Part shown: positions 15,352 through 22,947 of the stretch, one piece after another
Position numbering within the stretch: the first letter of the stretch is position 1
How the letters are laid out: each line of letters opens with the position of its first letter
From: Desulfobacteraceae bacterium
GTDB taxonomy: Bacteria > Desulfobacterota > Desulfobacteria > Desulfobacterales > JAJDOA01
DNA length: 35,108 nucleotides
Assembly: GCA_022340405.1 (NCBI GenBank)
Contig: JAJDOA010000138.1
Coordinates: 1-35,108 of the forward strand
Reading direction: 5' to 3'
Program-made: the position numbers and the translations under genes
Notes under the pieces: generated by a model
Database searches by the model: none
What the model was told of the DNA's origin: nothing
What the model saw: only the letters and a program-made list of their open reading frames with translations

Positions 15352-16397
15352 GTAAGATGCTCTTTGAAGGTCTGGCCGTAGATGTCCCAGATGGTGACAA
15401 ACAGCGCCGCGATAATGGGGCCGATGATGAAGCCGATGATGCCGAACAGGCTGATGCCCCCCAGTGTGCCGAAGAAGATGAACAGCTCGTGCATCTGGGT
15501 ATCCTTTCCCACCATGAGCGGCCGGAGCAGGTTGTCCACGCTGCCCACCACCAGGCCGCAGAAAATCAGTAGGCCGACGGCCTTCAGGATATGCCCCATC
15601 GCGGCCAGTATGACCACCGCCGGCAGCCAGATCAGCGCCGACCCCACCGCCGGAATGATGGACAACACGGTCATCACCGTTCCCCAGAACACGGACCCGT
15701 CGATGCCCGCCACCCAGAAGGCCAGCCCGGCCGCCCCTCCCTGGATGACCCCGATAACCAGCGTCCCCTTCAACGTGGCTCGGGTGACCGAGGTGAACCG
15801 CTCCAGCAGGCGGCTCTCGTCTTTGTCGGTGAGCGGCAGGTAGTAAAGGATTTTTTCCAGCACCAGGGAGCCGTCCTTCAAGAAATAGAACATCGTGTAG
15901 AGAAAAACGAAGAAAAGGAAAATGAAACCGATGGTGGCCTTGGTGAAGTCGGATATGTTGTCCAACAGGAAGGAGCTCATCTTGCCCACCAACTCCCCCG
16001 CCTTGCGAAAGATCACTTCGCGGTGCGCTTCGATGTGCTCGAAAAAAGGGATCTTCTCGAAAAGCTCCTGGAAGTAGGAGGGCTCCTGCATTCGTTGGGA
16101 AATCCACGGACCCACCTGATTGCTGATCGCGATGGCCTGGGCAGCCGTGATGCTCAGCAGCAGAAACAGCGGCAGGATGACAATCAGGCAGATCACCACC
16201 AGGGTGGTCAGCGACGCCAGGTTGCGCCGGCCCCGGAACCAGCCAACGAAGCGCCGGTACAGAGGTTGGAACAGGGCCGAAAAGATCCCGGCCAGGAAAA
16301 TCGCCATCAGGAAATGCTGGATCATCGAAACGAAGAGCGCCGAGATCACCGCCACGAGGATCAGCAGTGTCGTTTTGCTCCAACCGAACTGGCCCAT
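15348..16397 (-). CDS. AI-2E family transporter (PF01594 type permease)
   Basis: This 349-residue integral membrane protein has the typical layout: two N-terminal helices (LLILVAVISALFVSMI, FLMAIFLAGIFSALF) with a cytoplasmic PLYRRF loop, two more around residues 60-95, a long amphipathic stretch (about 100-150), and a C-terminal group of helices. The family blocks VIQGGAAGLAFWVAGI, WGTVMTVLSIIPAVGSALIW and FFGTLGGISLFGIIGFIIGPIIAALF are all present. Family members include exporters of AI-2-like signals and Na+(Li+)/H+ antiporters, so the substrate is open. ATG 16397 has an AAGGGG ribosome site. It stands alone, convergent with the inositol operon, and is 109 nt downstream of the histidine phosphatase gene on the same strand. 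Confidence 0.88.
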   Translation of the reverse strand: MGQFGWSKTTLLILVAVISALFVSMIQHFLMAIFLAGIFSALFQPLYRRFVGWFRGRRNLASLTTLVVICLIVILPLFLLLSITAAQAIAISNQVGPWISQRMQEPSYFQELFEKIPFFEHIEAHREVIFRKAGELVGKMSSFLLDNISDFTKATIGFIFLFFVFLYTMFYFLKDGSLVLEKILYYLPLTDKDESRLLERFTSVTRATLKGTLVIGVIQGGAAGLAFWVAGIDGSVFWGTVMTVLSIIPAVGSALIWLPAVVILAAMGHILKAVGLLIFCGLVVGSVDNLLRPLMVGKDTQMHELFIFFGTLGGISLFGIIGFIIGPIIAALFVTIWDIYGQTFKEHLT

Positions 16398-16506
16398 GGA
16401 ACGCCCCTTTTCGGAACGGTGTAAGAAAGATGGAACCGCAGCAGATTCGCAGTTTTCATAGCAGATCCATCATGGCCCTGCAATTTTTCCCCCTCCCCGT
16501 TCTCCT

Positions 16507-17169
16507 TCACCCAAGGCCGGGATAGTACCCCACCCCGTCCAGATGGGCCACGTCTCCCCAGCTGCGGATGACCCAGCGGGCGGTGCCGTAGAAGACACCG
16601 TGGGTGACCACGCTCAGGCTGGCGTTGGTGGTGACGAAACACCGCGGCCGGGACAGGGGAATGTCTGCGACATAGCGAAACAGACTGTCGAGCACCCCTC
16701 CGTGAAGAACCACCACGATGGTCGTACCCGATCTGCTTGCAAGGCAGTCGTCGAAGAACGCGGCGTTTCGCCGGTAATGCTCCCGATGGCTTTCCCCCCC
16801 GGGGATGGCAAAATCCGGATCGTTGGTCATCCACTGCTTCAGTAGGCCCGGGTGGTGCTGTTCGACTTCGGCAAGGGTCATCCCCTCCAGGATACCGAAG
16901 TTCCTCTCCCGCAGACGGGCGTCGGTATGAACGGCATGTCCGGTGGCCTCGACGATGAGGGCCGCCGACTGCCTGGCGCGGCCCAGATCGCTGCTGATCA
17001 ACGTGTCGAAGTCGACATCTCGGAGACGGCGGGCCAGCTCTCGGATCTGCTGCCGGCCCGTTTCGGTCAGAGGGCTGTCCCCATGGCCCTGGACACGGTC
17101 TTGGATGTTCCAGGTCGTTTCACCGTGACGAACGGCCATCAGCGTGGTCTGTCGGATCGTATCCGCCAT
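16507..17169 (-). CDS. Histidine phosphatase family protein (phosphoglycerate-mutase-like)
   Basis: This 220-residue protein has the RHG motif in LMAVRHGETTWN (catalytic His), the phosphate-binding Arg in SSDLGRARQSA, the acid in LRERNFGILEGMT, and the second catalytic His in VVVLHGGVLDSLFRY. The layout matches cofactor-dependent PGM-like phosphatases (GpmB/CobC/PhoE type). A metabolic mutase role is less likely than a broad phosphatase for this subgroup. The ATG at 17169 has an AAAGGAAGG ribosome site; a longer in-frame start at 17199 lacks one. It is divergent from the flavin reductase-like gene across a G-rich intergenic stretch. The substrate is unknown. Confidence 0.88.
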   Translation of the reverse strand: MADTIRQTTLMAVRHGETTWNIQDRVQGHGDSPLTETGRQQIRELARRLRDVDFDTLISSDLGRARQSAALIVEATGHAVHTDARLRERNFGILEGMTLAEVEQHHPGLLKQWMTNDPDFAIPGGESHREHYRRNAAFFDDCLASRSGTTIVVVLHGGVLDSLFRYVADIPLSRPRCFVTTNASLSVVTHGVFYGTARWVIRSWGDVAHLDGVGYYPGLG

Positions 17170-17274
17170 TTCCTTCCTTTCCCCTCTCGAGCGTTTCAAG
17201 AAAACCTATCCTATCGGGGCGAAGGTTTCAACGCCGATGCGTTGGATGGGGGGGATTGGCATGGTTCGTTGGTT

Positions 17275-17319
17275 GGGTCCGGCTGGTTGGGCTCTGTGGG
17301 CTGGGTTGGGTTGGAAGGG
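17275..17319 (+). other. G-run cluster with G-quadruplex potential
   Basis: Six GGG runs occur on the plus strand at 17275-77, 17289-91, 17298-300, 17303-05, 17308-10 and 17317-19. The last five are separated by loops of 6, 2, 2 and 6 nt, and the first by 11 nt. This fits the usual G-quadruplex pattern. It lies in the 230-nt gap between divergent genes, about 80 nt before the ATG at 17399, so it may be in the promoter or 5' leader of the flavin reductase-like gene. Confidence 0.5.
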
Positions 17320-17398
17320 CAGGTCTGATACAGTGGGGTTCACATGCGGATTCGATCCTCTGCCATCTTACATTTCAAACGAATGGAGGGAACCAAAA

Positions 17399-17965
17399 AT
17401 GAAGCGATCCTTTGGGGCGAAGACCATGATTTTCCCGACGCCGGTGTGGTGCGTGGGCACCTACGACGCCGACGGCAAAGCCAACGTGATGACCATCGCA
17501 TGGGGCGGCATCTGCTGCTCCAAACCGCCATGTGTGACGGTGTCCCTGCGGAAAGCCACCTACACCTTCGACTGCCTCCTTCATCGGAAGGCCTTTACGC
17601 TGAGCGTCCCATCGGATCGGTACGCCAAGGAAGCCGACTATTTCGGGATGGCTTCCGGCCGCAATACGGACAAGTTCGCCGACACCGGGCTGACGGCGGC
17701 CCGTTCGGAAACGGTGGACGCTCCCTACGTGGCGGAATTTCCCATGGTGCTGGCGTGCCGACTGATTCACCACCACGAAATCGGTCTGCACACGCACTTT
17801 GTCGGAGAAATCGCGGACGTGATGGTGGACGAGGAAGCGCTGAACGAGGAGGGGCAGCCGGACATCGAAAAAATCCGCCCCGTGGTGTTCAGCCCGGAGG
17901 TGAGAAGCTATCACGGCATCGGCAGCTTCATCGGCAAGGCGTTCTCCATCGGCAAATCCATCTAG
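17399..17965 (+). CDS. Flavin reductase-like (FMN-binding split barrel) protein
   Basis: This 188-residue protein of the flavoredoxin/flavin-reductase-like group has the N-terminal block TMIFPTPVWCVGTYDADGK, the FMN-contact region NVMTIAWGGICCSKPPCVTVSL, then RKATYT and FTLSVPSDRYAKEADYFG. Family members bind FMN and act as flavoredoxin-like electron carriers or as reductases, and they are common in sulfate reducers. Cys residues around 40-50 could be redox-active. ATG 17399 has GGAGGG eight bases upstream; longer in-frame starts (to 17144) run into unlikely low-complexity sequence. It is followed at once by a structured repeat element that fills the gap to the opposing SpoIIE phosphatase gene. 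Confidence 0.85.
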   Translation: MKRSFGAKTMIFPTPVWCVGTYDADGKANVMTIAWGGICCSKPPCVTVSLRKATYTFDCLLHRKAFTLSVPSDRYAKEADYFGMASGRNTDKFADTGLTAARSETVDAPYVAEFPMVLACRLIHHHEIGLHTHFVGEIADVMVDEEALNEEGQPDIEKIRPVVFSPEVRSYHGIGSFIGKAFSIGKSI

Positions 17966-17966
17966 T

Positions 17967-18104
17967 GGCTGTTTCTACATTCGGATTTTGGTTCAAGGTC
18001 GAGGAGGATCCGAGTTTTCAGCCGCAGGAATACGGCCGTATTTCGAGGACTGGAAACGAGGACGCGACGCCGAGATGGGGCCAAAAGACAATGTCGAAAC
18101 AGCC
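17967..18104 (+). repeat. Structured dispersed element, copy A
   Basis: This 138-nt non-coding element has 15-nt inverted arms: GGCTGTTTCTACATT (17967-17981) and AATGTCGAAACAGCC (18090-18104), with 14 of 15 pairs. The 108-nt core contains an inner stem TTTTGG/CCAAAA (17986-17991 and 18081-18086), an 8-bp stem GTTTTCAG/CTGGAAAC (18014-18021 and 18050-18057) and an apical AATAC/GTATT stem (18029-18033 and 18038-18042). A second copy at 22948-23093, in opposite orientation, has a core about 91% identical and different but still complementary arms. It starts one base after the stop of the flavin reductase-like gene and ends one base before the stop of the converging phosphatase gene. It has no coding capacity. 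A bidirectional terminator, structured RNA or folded-DNA mobile element are the options. Confidence 0.85.
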
Positions 18105-18105
18105 C

Positions 18106-19749
18106 CTATCCGATGCGGACCACGACGGCGGTAATGTCGTCGTCCTCCTTGCGGCCGTCGGCATGGCGCCGAACCGCGGCGAAAAGGGCGTCCAGCAGGG
18201 TGCCGGCGTCGCGGGTGCCGTGCCGCCGGAGAATCTCCAGAACGCTTTCTTTTCCGAACATGCGGCCTCTGCGGTCCTCCGCCTCCCAGACACCGTCGGT
18301 GGTCAGCAGGATCACCGTACCGTTGCGCACGGATAGCGTTTCGTTTTCCGGATACCGGGCATCTGCCTCGATTCCCAGGGCGATGCCCGGCCCCATGAGC
18401 TCGGAAACCGCCTCCCGTTCCGGATCGTAGACGAATGCAGGCAGGTGACCGGCCCGAACCCAGTGAAGCTCACCCCGGCGCGGGTCGATGTCCAGGAAAA
18501 ACAGCGTGACGAACTGGCCGGAGTCCCCCACATTGATGGCGAGGTTGCGGTTGAGGTCCTCGATGATGTGTCGCGCAGGGCCGGCGGCGGTCAGTCTCTG
18601 GCGAAGCGCTGAGCGTACCGCCGCCATGAGCAGCGCGGAAGGGATGCCGTGGCCGGAGACATCGCCGACGGCCACAGCCACTTTTTCCGCGCCCTTTTCC
18701 CCATAGAGCAGGTAGTCGTAGTAGTCCCCCCCGGTCTCGTCGCAGTAAAAACTGCGGCCGCGGATTTCGACCCCGGCCACGGCCAGGGTTTCCTGGGGAA
18801 GCAGACGCTGCTGGATCTCCCGGGCGAGAAGCAGCGAGTGGCGCATCCGCTCCCTCTCGGCCAGACCCGCGGTCATCTCGTTGATGGTGTCCCCGGTGAA
18901 GCCGATTTCGTCGTTGGAGGTCACGCGGATCTTCTGGTCGAAACGGCCCTTTTTGACGGACTGCAGGGTGTGGAGAATCTCCCCGAACGGTTCCGTAAGA
19001 TTCCGGCCCACCAACAGGGTGAGCAGGATACCGGTGACGATGAAGATGACGGCGTGCACCGTCACCGCCTGGCCCGTAACGGTCAACGCGGCATAGGAAT
19101 CGGAGACGGAGTTGTTCACCCGCCAGAGCATCGTCATGATGTAGGCGAGGGGTACGACGTTGATGGCCATCATCAGCACCAGCAGACGCGTGCGGATCCG
19201 GATGCGCATGGTGCGCGGAACTTGGCTGAGGCCGCCGTCGGGGAAAAAATGCGGCACCAAGTGCTCCTGAAGCACGTGCTCCAGAAAAAAGAAGGCCAGG
19301 GCCACGGTGATCAGCCCGTTGCCCAATGCAAGGGTCAGCGACCGGTGCACCCAGTACACGCCGCTGCTGTAGACCAGGTGCAGCACGGGATAGAACACCG
19401 CGGCCAAAAGCCACATGAGCATATCGGCGCCCATCAGGAAGAAGGGTTCGTTGAGCAGGCGGCGGCGGGCCTGGGCCAGACGGTCTGGTGATACGGCCTG
19501 GTTCTGGAATTTCCGGTTGAGAACCTCTCGGATGGGGGCCTCGTAGATGAGGGTGGCAATGATGGCGGTGCCGAAGGCAAAAGCCATGAACAGGCTGTCG
19601 TAGAGGAAAAACGGCCAACCGATGTCGCTGAAATCGGAGACCTCCACGGCCACCATGATGGCGTTGATGAAGTTGGCACCGATGGTGTTGGCCAGCACGT
19701 TGGCGGCGAGCATCTCGTTTTTCAGCAGAAACAACGCTTTGCGGTCCAT
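18106..19749 (-). CDS. Membrane-bound PP2C/SpoIIE-type serine phosphatase with HAMP
   Basis: This 547-residue protein has a membrane N-terminal half with about six hydrophobic helices (among them FLYDSLFMAFAFGTAIIATLI, MLMWLLAAVFYPVLHLVY, LLVLMMAINVVPLAYIMTML and AVIFIVTGILLTLLVG). A HAMP linker follows (RNLTEPFGEILHTL ... NDEIGFTGDTINEMT), then the SpoIIE/PP2C domain from about 335. The manganese-binding acidic motifs are intact: CDETGGDYYDY, VAVGDVSGHGIPSALLM, TTDGVWEAED and DDDITAVVVRIG. It probably dephosphorylates an anti-anti-sigma-like partner or other Ser/Thr-phosphorylated protein in response to a membrane cue; the partner is not in the window. M at 19749 is chosen for a GAGG site 8 nt upstream; ATG 19782 is an alternative. 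It is divergent from the TerB-like gene. Confidence 0.9.
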   Translation of the reverse strand: MDRKALFLLKNEMLAANVLANTIGANFINAIMVAVEVSDFSDIGWPFFLYDSLFMAFAFGTAIIATLIYEAPIREVLNRKFQNQAVSPDRLAQARRRLLNEPFFLMGADMLMWLLAAVFYPVLHLVYSSGVYWVHRSLTLALGNGLITVALAFFFLEHVLQEHLVPHFFPDGGLSQVPRTMRIRIRTRLLVLMMAINVVPLAYIMTMLWRVNNSVSDSYAALTVTGQAVTVHAVIFIVTGILLTLLVGRNLTEPFGEILHTLQSVKKGRFDQKIRVTSNDEIGFTGDTINEMTAGLAERERMRHSLLLAREIQQRLLPQETLAVAGVEIRGRSFYCDETGGDYYDYLLYGEKGAEKVAVAVGDVSGHGIPSALLMAAVRSALRQRLTAAGPARHIIEDLNRNLAINVGDSGQFVTLFFLDIDPRRGELHWVRAGHLPAFVYDPEREAVSELMGPGIALGIEADARYPENETLSVRNGTVILLTTDGVWEAEDRRGRMFGKESVLEILRRHGTRDAGTLLDALFAAVRRHADGRKEDDDITAVVVRIG

Positions 19750-19956
19750 GGTGACGGCCTCGGCTTGGGGATGTCCGAACATCCTACCACGATCTGGGCA
19801 GAATACAACCGAGGCTCCGGTTCATGCGGCAGACGCCTCCCGGCCCGCTTCCACATAGACGCGGATTGTCAACGGGGCCTCGTTTTGCTACAAACCCGAC
19901 AGAACCCAGTGAGACGGCCCTATGGAAGCTTTTTCATCCGAGGAGATGCCCGCATC

Positions 19957-20373
19957 ATGCACATCAACTTTGTCGACATCGACGACCCGGACTTCGATCC
20001 GGAGCTGTACCTGAGGCTGCTGGTGGCGGTGGCCAAGTCCGACCCGGACAACGGTCCACCCGAATACGCGTACGTCCAGGAACAGGCCCATCGATTGGGC
20101 TTGGACCTGGTGCCCTACTGGAACGAGACGAGCAAGCGCTTTTTGTTGGACACAGGGGTCCGGGCATCCCGCCTGACCGCACTGATCGTCATCAAGGACT
20201 GCATCATGCTGGCCACCCTCGACGGGCATTTCTCCCTTGGTGAGAAGGAGACCGTCTACAAGACCGCCGAACGGTTGGATCTGCCCCGCTCGAGCGTGGA
20301 CCGCCTGATGGAATGGCTGGAACGCTACCGCAAGCTAACGGCGGACTGGCAGCGTCTGGTGGATGACCGATAG
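19957..20373 (+). CDS. TerB-like small acidic protein
   Basis: This 138-residue, largely helical protein ends with a helix pair typical of the TerB fold: IMLATLDGHFSLGEKETVYKTA followed by ERLDLPRSSVDRLMEWLERY, where the DG(H/x)F-x-x-x-E element is the usual acidic metal-binding turn. The N-terminal half (DIDDPDFDPELYLRLLVAVAKSD) is acidic and unrecognised. TerB domains are found in tellurite-resistance and membrane-stress contexts, but no ter genes accompany it. A GAGGAG precedes ATG 19957 by about 12 nt. It lies 12 nt ahead of the CaCA-type exchanger gene on the same strand and probably forms an operon with it. Function is unassigned. Confidence 0.65.
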   Translation: MHINFVDIDDPDFDPELYLRLLVAVAKSDPDNGPPEYAYVQEQAHRLGLDLVPYWNETSKRFLLDTGVRASRLTALIVIKDCIMLATLDGHFSLGEKETVYKTAERLDLPRSSVDRLMEWLERYRKLTADWQRLVDDR

Positions 20374-20385
20374 GTCGCAGCGCAG

Positions 20386-21408
20386 ATGAACGCAGCCGCC
20401 GCCCGGTCGCAGGTTCTTAGTGTATCCGATCACCTGGACGCCTTGACTCCCTGGAGCTACCTGGCCCTGTTCCTGGCTGCCTCGGCGCTGATGATCTGGC
20501 GCCTGGGGGCGCTGGAGCGCAGGGGTTTCGAGGGAACGGTGCTGGGCACGCTGATCATGCCCTACTGCTCGGGGCTTTCCAATCTCATCTTCGCCTACGT
20601 GCTGGGCAGGAGCGGCGGCAGTGGTTCCCTGGTGCTGGAAAACTGCCTGGTCAACAACGTCACAAACGCTACCCTTCTCCTCGGCCTGCCCGCACTGATC
20701 TGGCCGCTGTCCATTCTTGCAGGAAAGAAACCGTCCGGTGCAGGCCGCCCGGGCTCCCGGGAGACGACTGCCCGAATCCACCGCCTGTCGCTGCTGCTCA
20801 CCGTGCTGGCGATGCTTTTCTTCACCGGCGTGCTCTGGGCGCTGGCACGCGATGGCGTCCTGGATTTTGCCGACGGCCTCGTTCTGGTGGGCGTCTTCCT
20901 TTTCTGGCAGATCTTTCACGTCTTCGACGTCCTCAAGGAAAACGTTCGCCGCAACCGCCGCATGTCGTGGTTCGTGCCGCTGGAGTTGGTCGTGATCCTC
21001 GCCTCCGGCTACGGCGTGTTCGAGAGCGTCGACCGCCTGGTGGCCTGGATTCCGCGCACCGGTTCGGGATGGCTGGTATTCGACAACCTCGGCTGGCTGA
21101 CCGGGCTGCTCATGGTGATCCCCAACGCCCTTCTCGCCTTTTACTACGCCTGGCAGCGGCGTCCGGACGTGGTGTATTCTTCCCAGATCGGCGACGGCCA
21201 CATCTGCATCCCCATGGCCGTGGGCCTCTTCGCCCTCTTTTCACCCATCCGCATCGTCCCCTATCTCCAACAGGGCGTCACCGTTCTCATCGGAGCCGGG
21301 GTAGCGCATCTTTTCTTCGTAGGCGTGTGGGGAAGCCTTCCCCGGTGGGCGGGGGCGGGTCTGAGCCTGTCCTATTTCGTTTTTTTGTACGCCGGCCTGA
21401 TCCGCTGA
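20386..21408 (+). CDS. Divergent Na+/Ca2+-exchanger-family (CaCA) membrane protein
   Basis: This 340-residue protein with about ten membrane helices resembles CaCA exchangers (YrbG/CAX-like) through two internally related alpha repeats. The first has GTLIMPYCSGLSNLIF and LENCLVNNVTNATLLLGLPALI. The second has GLLMVIPNALLAFYYAW and SSQIGDGHICIPMAVGLFALF. Canonical repeats carry an acidic residue in the GTSLPE-type motif that coordinates Ca2+. Here those positions are not acidic (MPY and IPN), so ion selectivity or activity may differ. A basic cytoplasmic loop lies at about residue 115-135. ATG 20386 has only a weak ribosome site, consistent with coupling to the TerB-like gene 12 nt upstream. 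Confidence 0.7.
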   Translation: MNAAAARSQVLSVSDHLDALTPWSYLALFLAASALMIWRLGALERRGFEGTVLGTLIMPYCSGLSNLIFAYVLGRSGGSGSLVLENCLVNNVTNATLLLGLPALIWPLSILAGKKPSGAGRPGSRETTARIHRLSLLLTVLAMLFFTGVLWALARDGVLDFADGLVLVGVFLFWQIFHVFDVLKENVRRNRRMSWFVPLELVVILASGYGVFESVDRLVAWIPRTGSGWLVFDNLGWLTGLLMVIPNALLAFYYAWQRRPDVVYSSQIGDGHICIPMAVGLFALFSPIRIVPYLQQGVTVLIGAGVAHLFFVGVWGSLPRWAGAGLSLSYFVFLYAGLIR

Positions 21409-21433
21409 AGTGGGCAAGGCGAGGAATACGGAG

Positions 21434-22042
21434 TCAGGTTCGGGATTCTTCCTGGGCAATCTGCTCCAGGCTTCGCCCGGTGAGCACGGAATCGGGCTGG
21501 GTGCTCACCGGACTGCGACGGGCGTCGGCTTCCGAGTCCTTCATTTTGATCAAGAGCCAGTTGCGGTCTCCGGCGCCGCCGGGCCCAGTGCGGACCAGCG
21601 CGTAACCGCCGGTGAGTTTTTCCCCCTCCAGCCAAACCGTCACGTGTCCGTCGATCAGGCATTTGCGGATGGGAACCTCTTCTCCGTTGGCGTCTTCCTT
21701 TAGATTTCGATAACTGCCGGTGTCCCATACGAGCACGGTTCCGCCGCCGTATTGGCCTTCGGGAATGACGCCTTCGAAATCGGCGTATTCCAGCGGATGG
21801 TCCTCGGTGGCAACGGCCAGTCGCTTTTGGCGCGGATCGGTGGAAGGCCCCTTGGGCACGGCCCAGGACTTCAGCACCCCCTCCGCTTCCAGTCGAAAGT
21901 CGTAGTGCATCGCCCGGGCATCATGTTTTTGAATCACGAAAACGGGCTTATCTCCCGGCTTTCGACCGCCGCCATTGGGTTCGCCGGTGCGGCGGAAATC
22001 TCTTTTTGCCTGGTAGTCCCGAAGCCGGTGGTTTTCGGACAT
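21434..22042 (-). CDS. Stand-alone LigD-type 3'-phosphoesterase
   Basis: This 202-residue protein matches the N-terminal phosphoesterase (PE) domain of DNA ligase D. QKHDARAMHYDFRLE supplies His40, His46, Asp48 and Arg50; TEDHPLEYADFEG supplies His82 and Tyr86; then GVIPEGQYGGGTV. These align with the catalytic residues of Pseudomonas LigD PE at a constant offset of two. The domain trims 3'-phosphate and 3'-ribonucleotide ends to 3'-OH, as in non-homologous end joining. Here it is a separate gene with no ligase, primase or Ku nearby. The N-terminal 30 residues are basic and flexible and could contact DNA. It is 99 nt downstream of the DUF2889 gene's end region on the same strand. Confidence 0.9.
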   Translation of the reverse strand: MSENHRLRDYQAKRDFRRTGEPNGGGRKPGDKPVFVIQKHDARAMHYDFRLEAEGVLKSWAVPKGPSTDPRQKRLAVATEDHPLEYADFEGVIPEGQYGGGTVLVWDTGSYRNLKEDANGEEVPIRKCLIDGHVTVWLEGEKLTGGYALVRTGPGGAGDRNWLLIKMKDSEADARRSPVSTQPDSVLTGRSLEQIAQEESRT

Positions 22043-22141
22043 GGCGTCTCTCCTCGCCCTTGCGGGTCCAAGATGAACAATCGGCGCATCGACCGCATCA
22101 GTTCACCATCGTTGGAGTTCAAAGTCAAATTTCGCAGCTTC

Positions 22142-22690
22142 TTAAGCGCCTTTCGAGCGGAAACGGGCCGCCAGGGCGCCGTCCTTCCGCCAGACCCGGC
22201 AGGAATCGACAAGATAACGGTCCAACAGATCCTCCGACGGCTCGACCGGCTTCTCCCCCTGCATGCGGTGGACCCAGAAACCCTGGACCACGGCCGGTGC
22301 CATGGCCAGCACCAGGGCGGTCAGGTGCGTGCACCCGTTGACGCCGCCGATGGCGCGCCGCACCCTGCCGGAAAACCCCGGCTGGATTTTCATGCCCTCC
22401 AGCCGGCGAATGCTGTCCACAGTGGCGGGGCACTCGGAGTGCGGCGCCTGATGAACGACGGCCTCGGCTTCTTCCACGGTGAGGGATTTCACGTTCACCC
22501 GCAGGCGAACGACCATGTGGTGCACCGTGTGGGGATCTCGCCGTTCACCGGACACGGCGGTGTAGGGTATTCGCCGTTCCTCCCGGAGTTCCCCCTCCAC
22601 GAGAAGGTGACGGCTGCCGCACTCGGAGGTGGTGATGCGGATGTCTCTGCCGTGAATCGTTCGGTTTTCCGCTTCCGGACAAGACTTCAT
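22142..22690 (-). CDS. DUF2889 domain protein
   Basis: This 182-residue protein is dominated by a DUF2889 domain: VHHMVVRLRVNVKSLTVEEAEA, CPATVDSIRRLEGMKI, then GFSGRVRRAIGGVNGCTHL followed by ALVLAMAPAVVQGFW. Conserved Cys and His residues (CPAT, NGCTHL) suggest a metal or redox role, but no function is established for the family as far as I know. ATG 22690 has a GGGAGG about 12 nt upstream; in-frame sequence further up overlaps the small preceding gene and is not protein-like. It follows the 61-residue gene by 25 nt, so the two are likely co-transcribed. Confidence 0.75.
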   Translation of the reverse strand: MKSCPEAENRTIHGRDIRITTSECGSRHLLVEGELREERRIPYTAVSGERRDPHTVHHMVVRLRVNVKSLTVEEAEAVVHQAPHSECPATVDSIRRLEGMKIQPGFSGRVRRAIGGVNGCTHLTALVLAMAPAVVQGFWVHRMQGEKPVEPSEDLLDRYLVDSCRVWRKDGALAARFRSKGA

Positions 22691-22715
22691 TTCGATCGTT
22701 CCCTCCCTCGACCTA

Positions 22716-22901
22716 TCAGGACGCTTTCGGATCGACGCGGTAGCTGCCGTCGAGGCGTTTCCACATCTCGTCGTAGCGTCGCTGCAAAACGGCAAGCGCC
22801 TCGTGAAAGGCCGCCTCGGTGAGTTGTCCACGTCTGCGGCGCAGCTCCAGATAGGCTTTTTCGTTGTCGAACCAACGGTCCGGGTCGAAGTTGTAGGTCA
22901 T
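22716..22901 (-). CDS. Small hypothetical helical protein (61 aa)
   Basis: This 61-residue, charged and helical protein starts MTYNFDPDRWFDNEKAYLEL and has a basic RRRRGQLTE turn, then a long amphipathic helix (FHEALAVLQRRYDEMWKRL). I do not recognise a family. The ATG has AAGG 7 nt upstream. Its reading frame ends 25 nt before the DUF2889 gene, which suggests a two-gene operon. Its upstream side faces the structured repeat copy B (22948-23093), 46 nt away, so that element could lie within its promoter or leader. Confidence 0.6.
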   Translation of the reverse strand: MTYNFDPDRWFDNEKAYLELRRRRGQLTEAAFHEALAVLQRRYDEMWKRLDGSYRVDPKAS

Positions 22902-22947
22902 AAGAGGCCTTCTTTCCCTGCAGGGGATGCAGCCTGCTGGAATCGAT

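Noticed and set aside
14608-16383. Long minus-strand frame over the phosphatase and permease genes
   Set aside because: It is out of frame with the permease and antisense to the phosphatase; the permease frame itself has clear family motifs.
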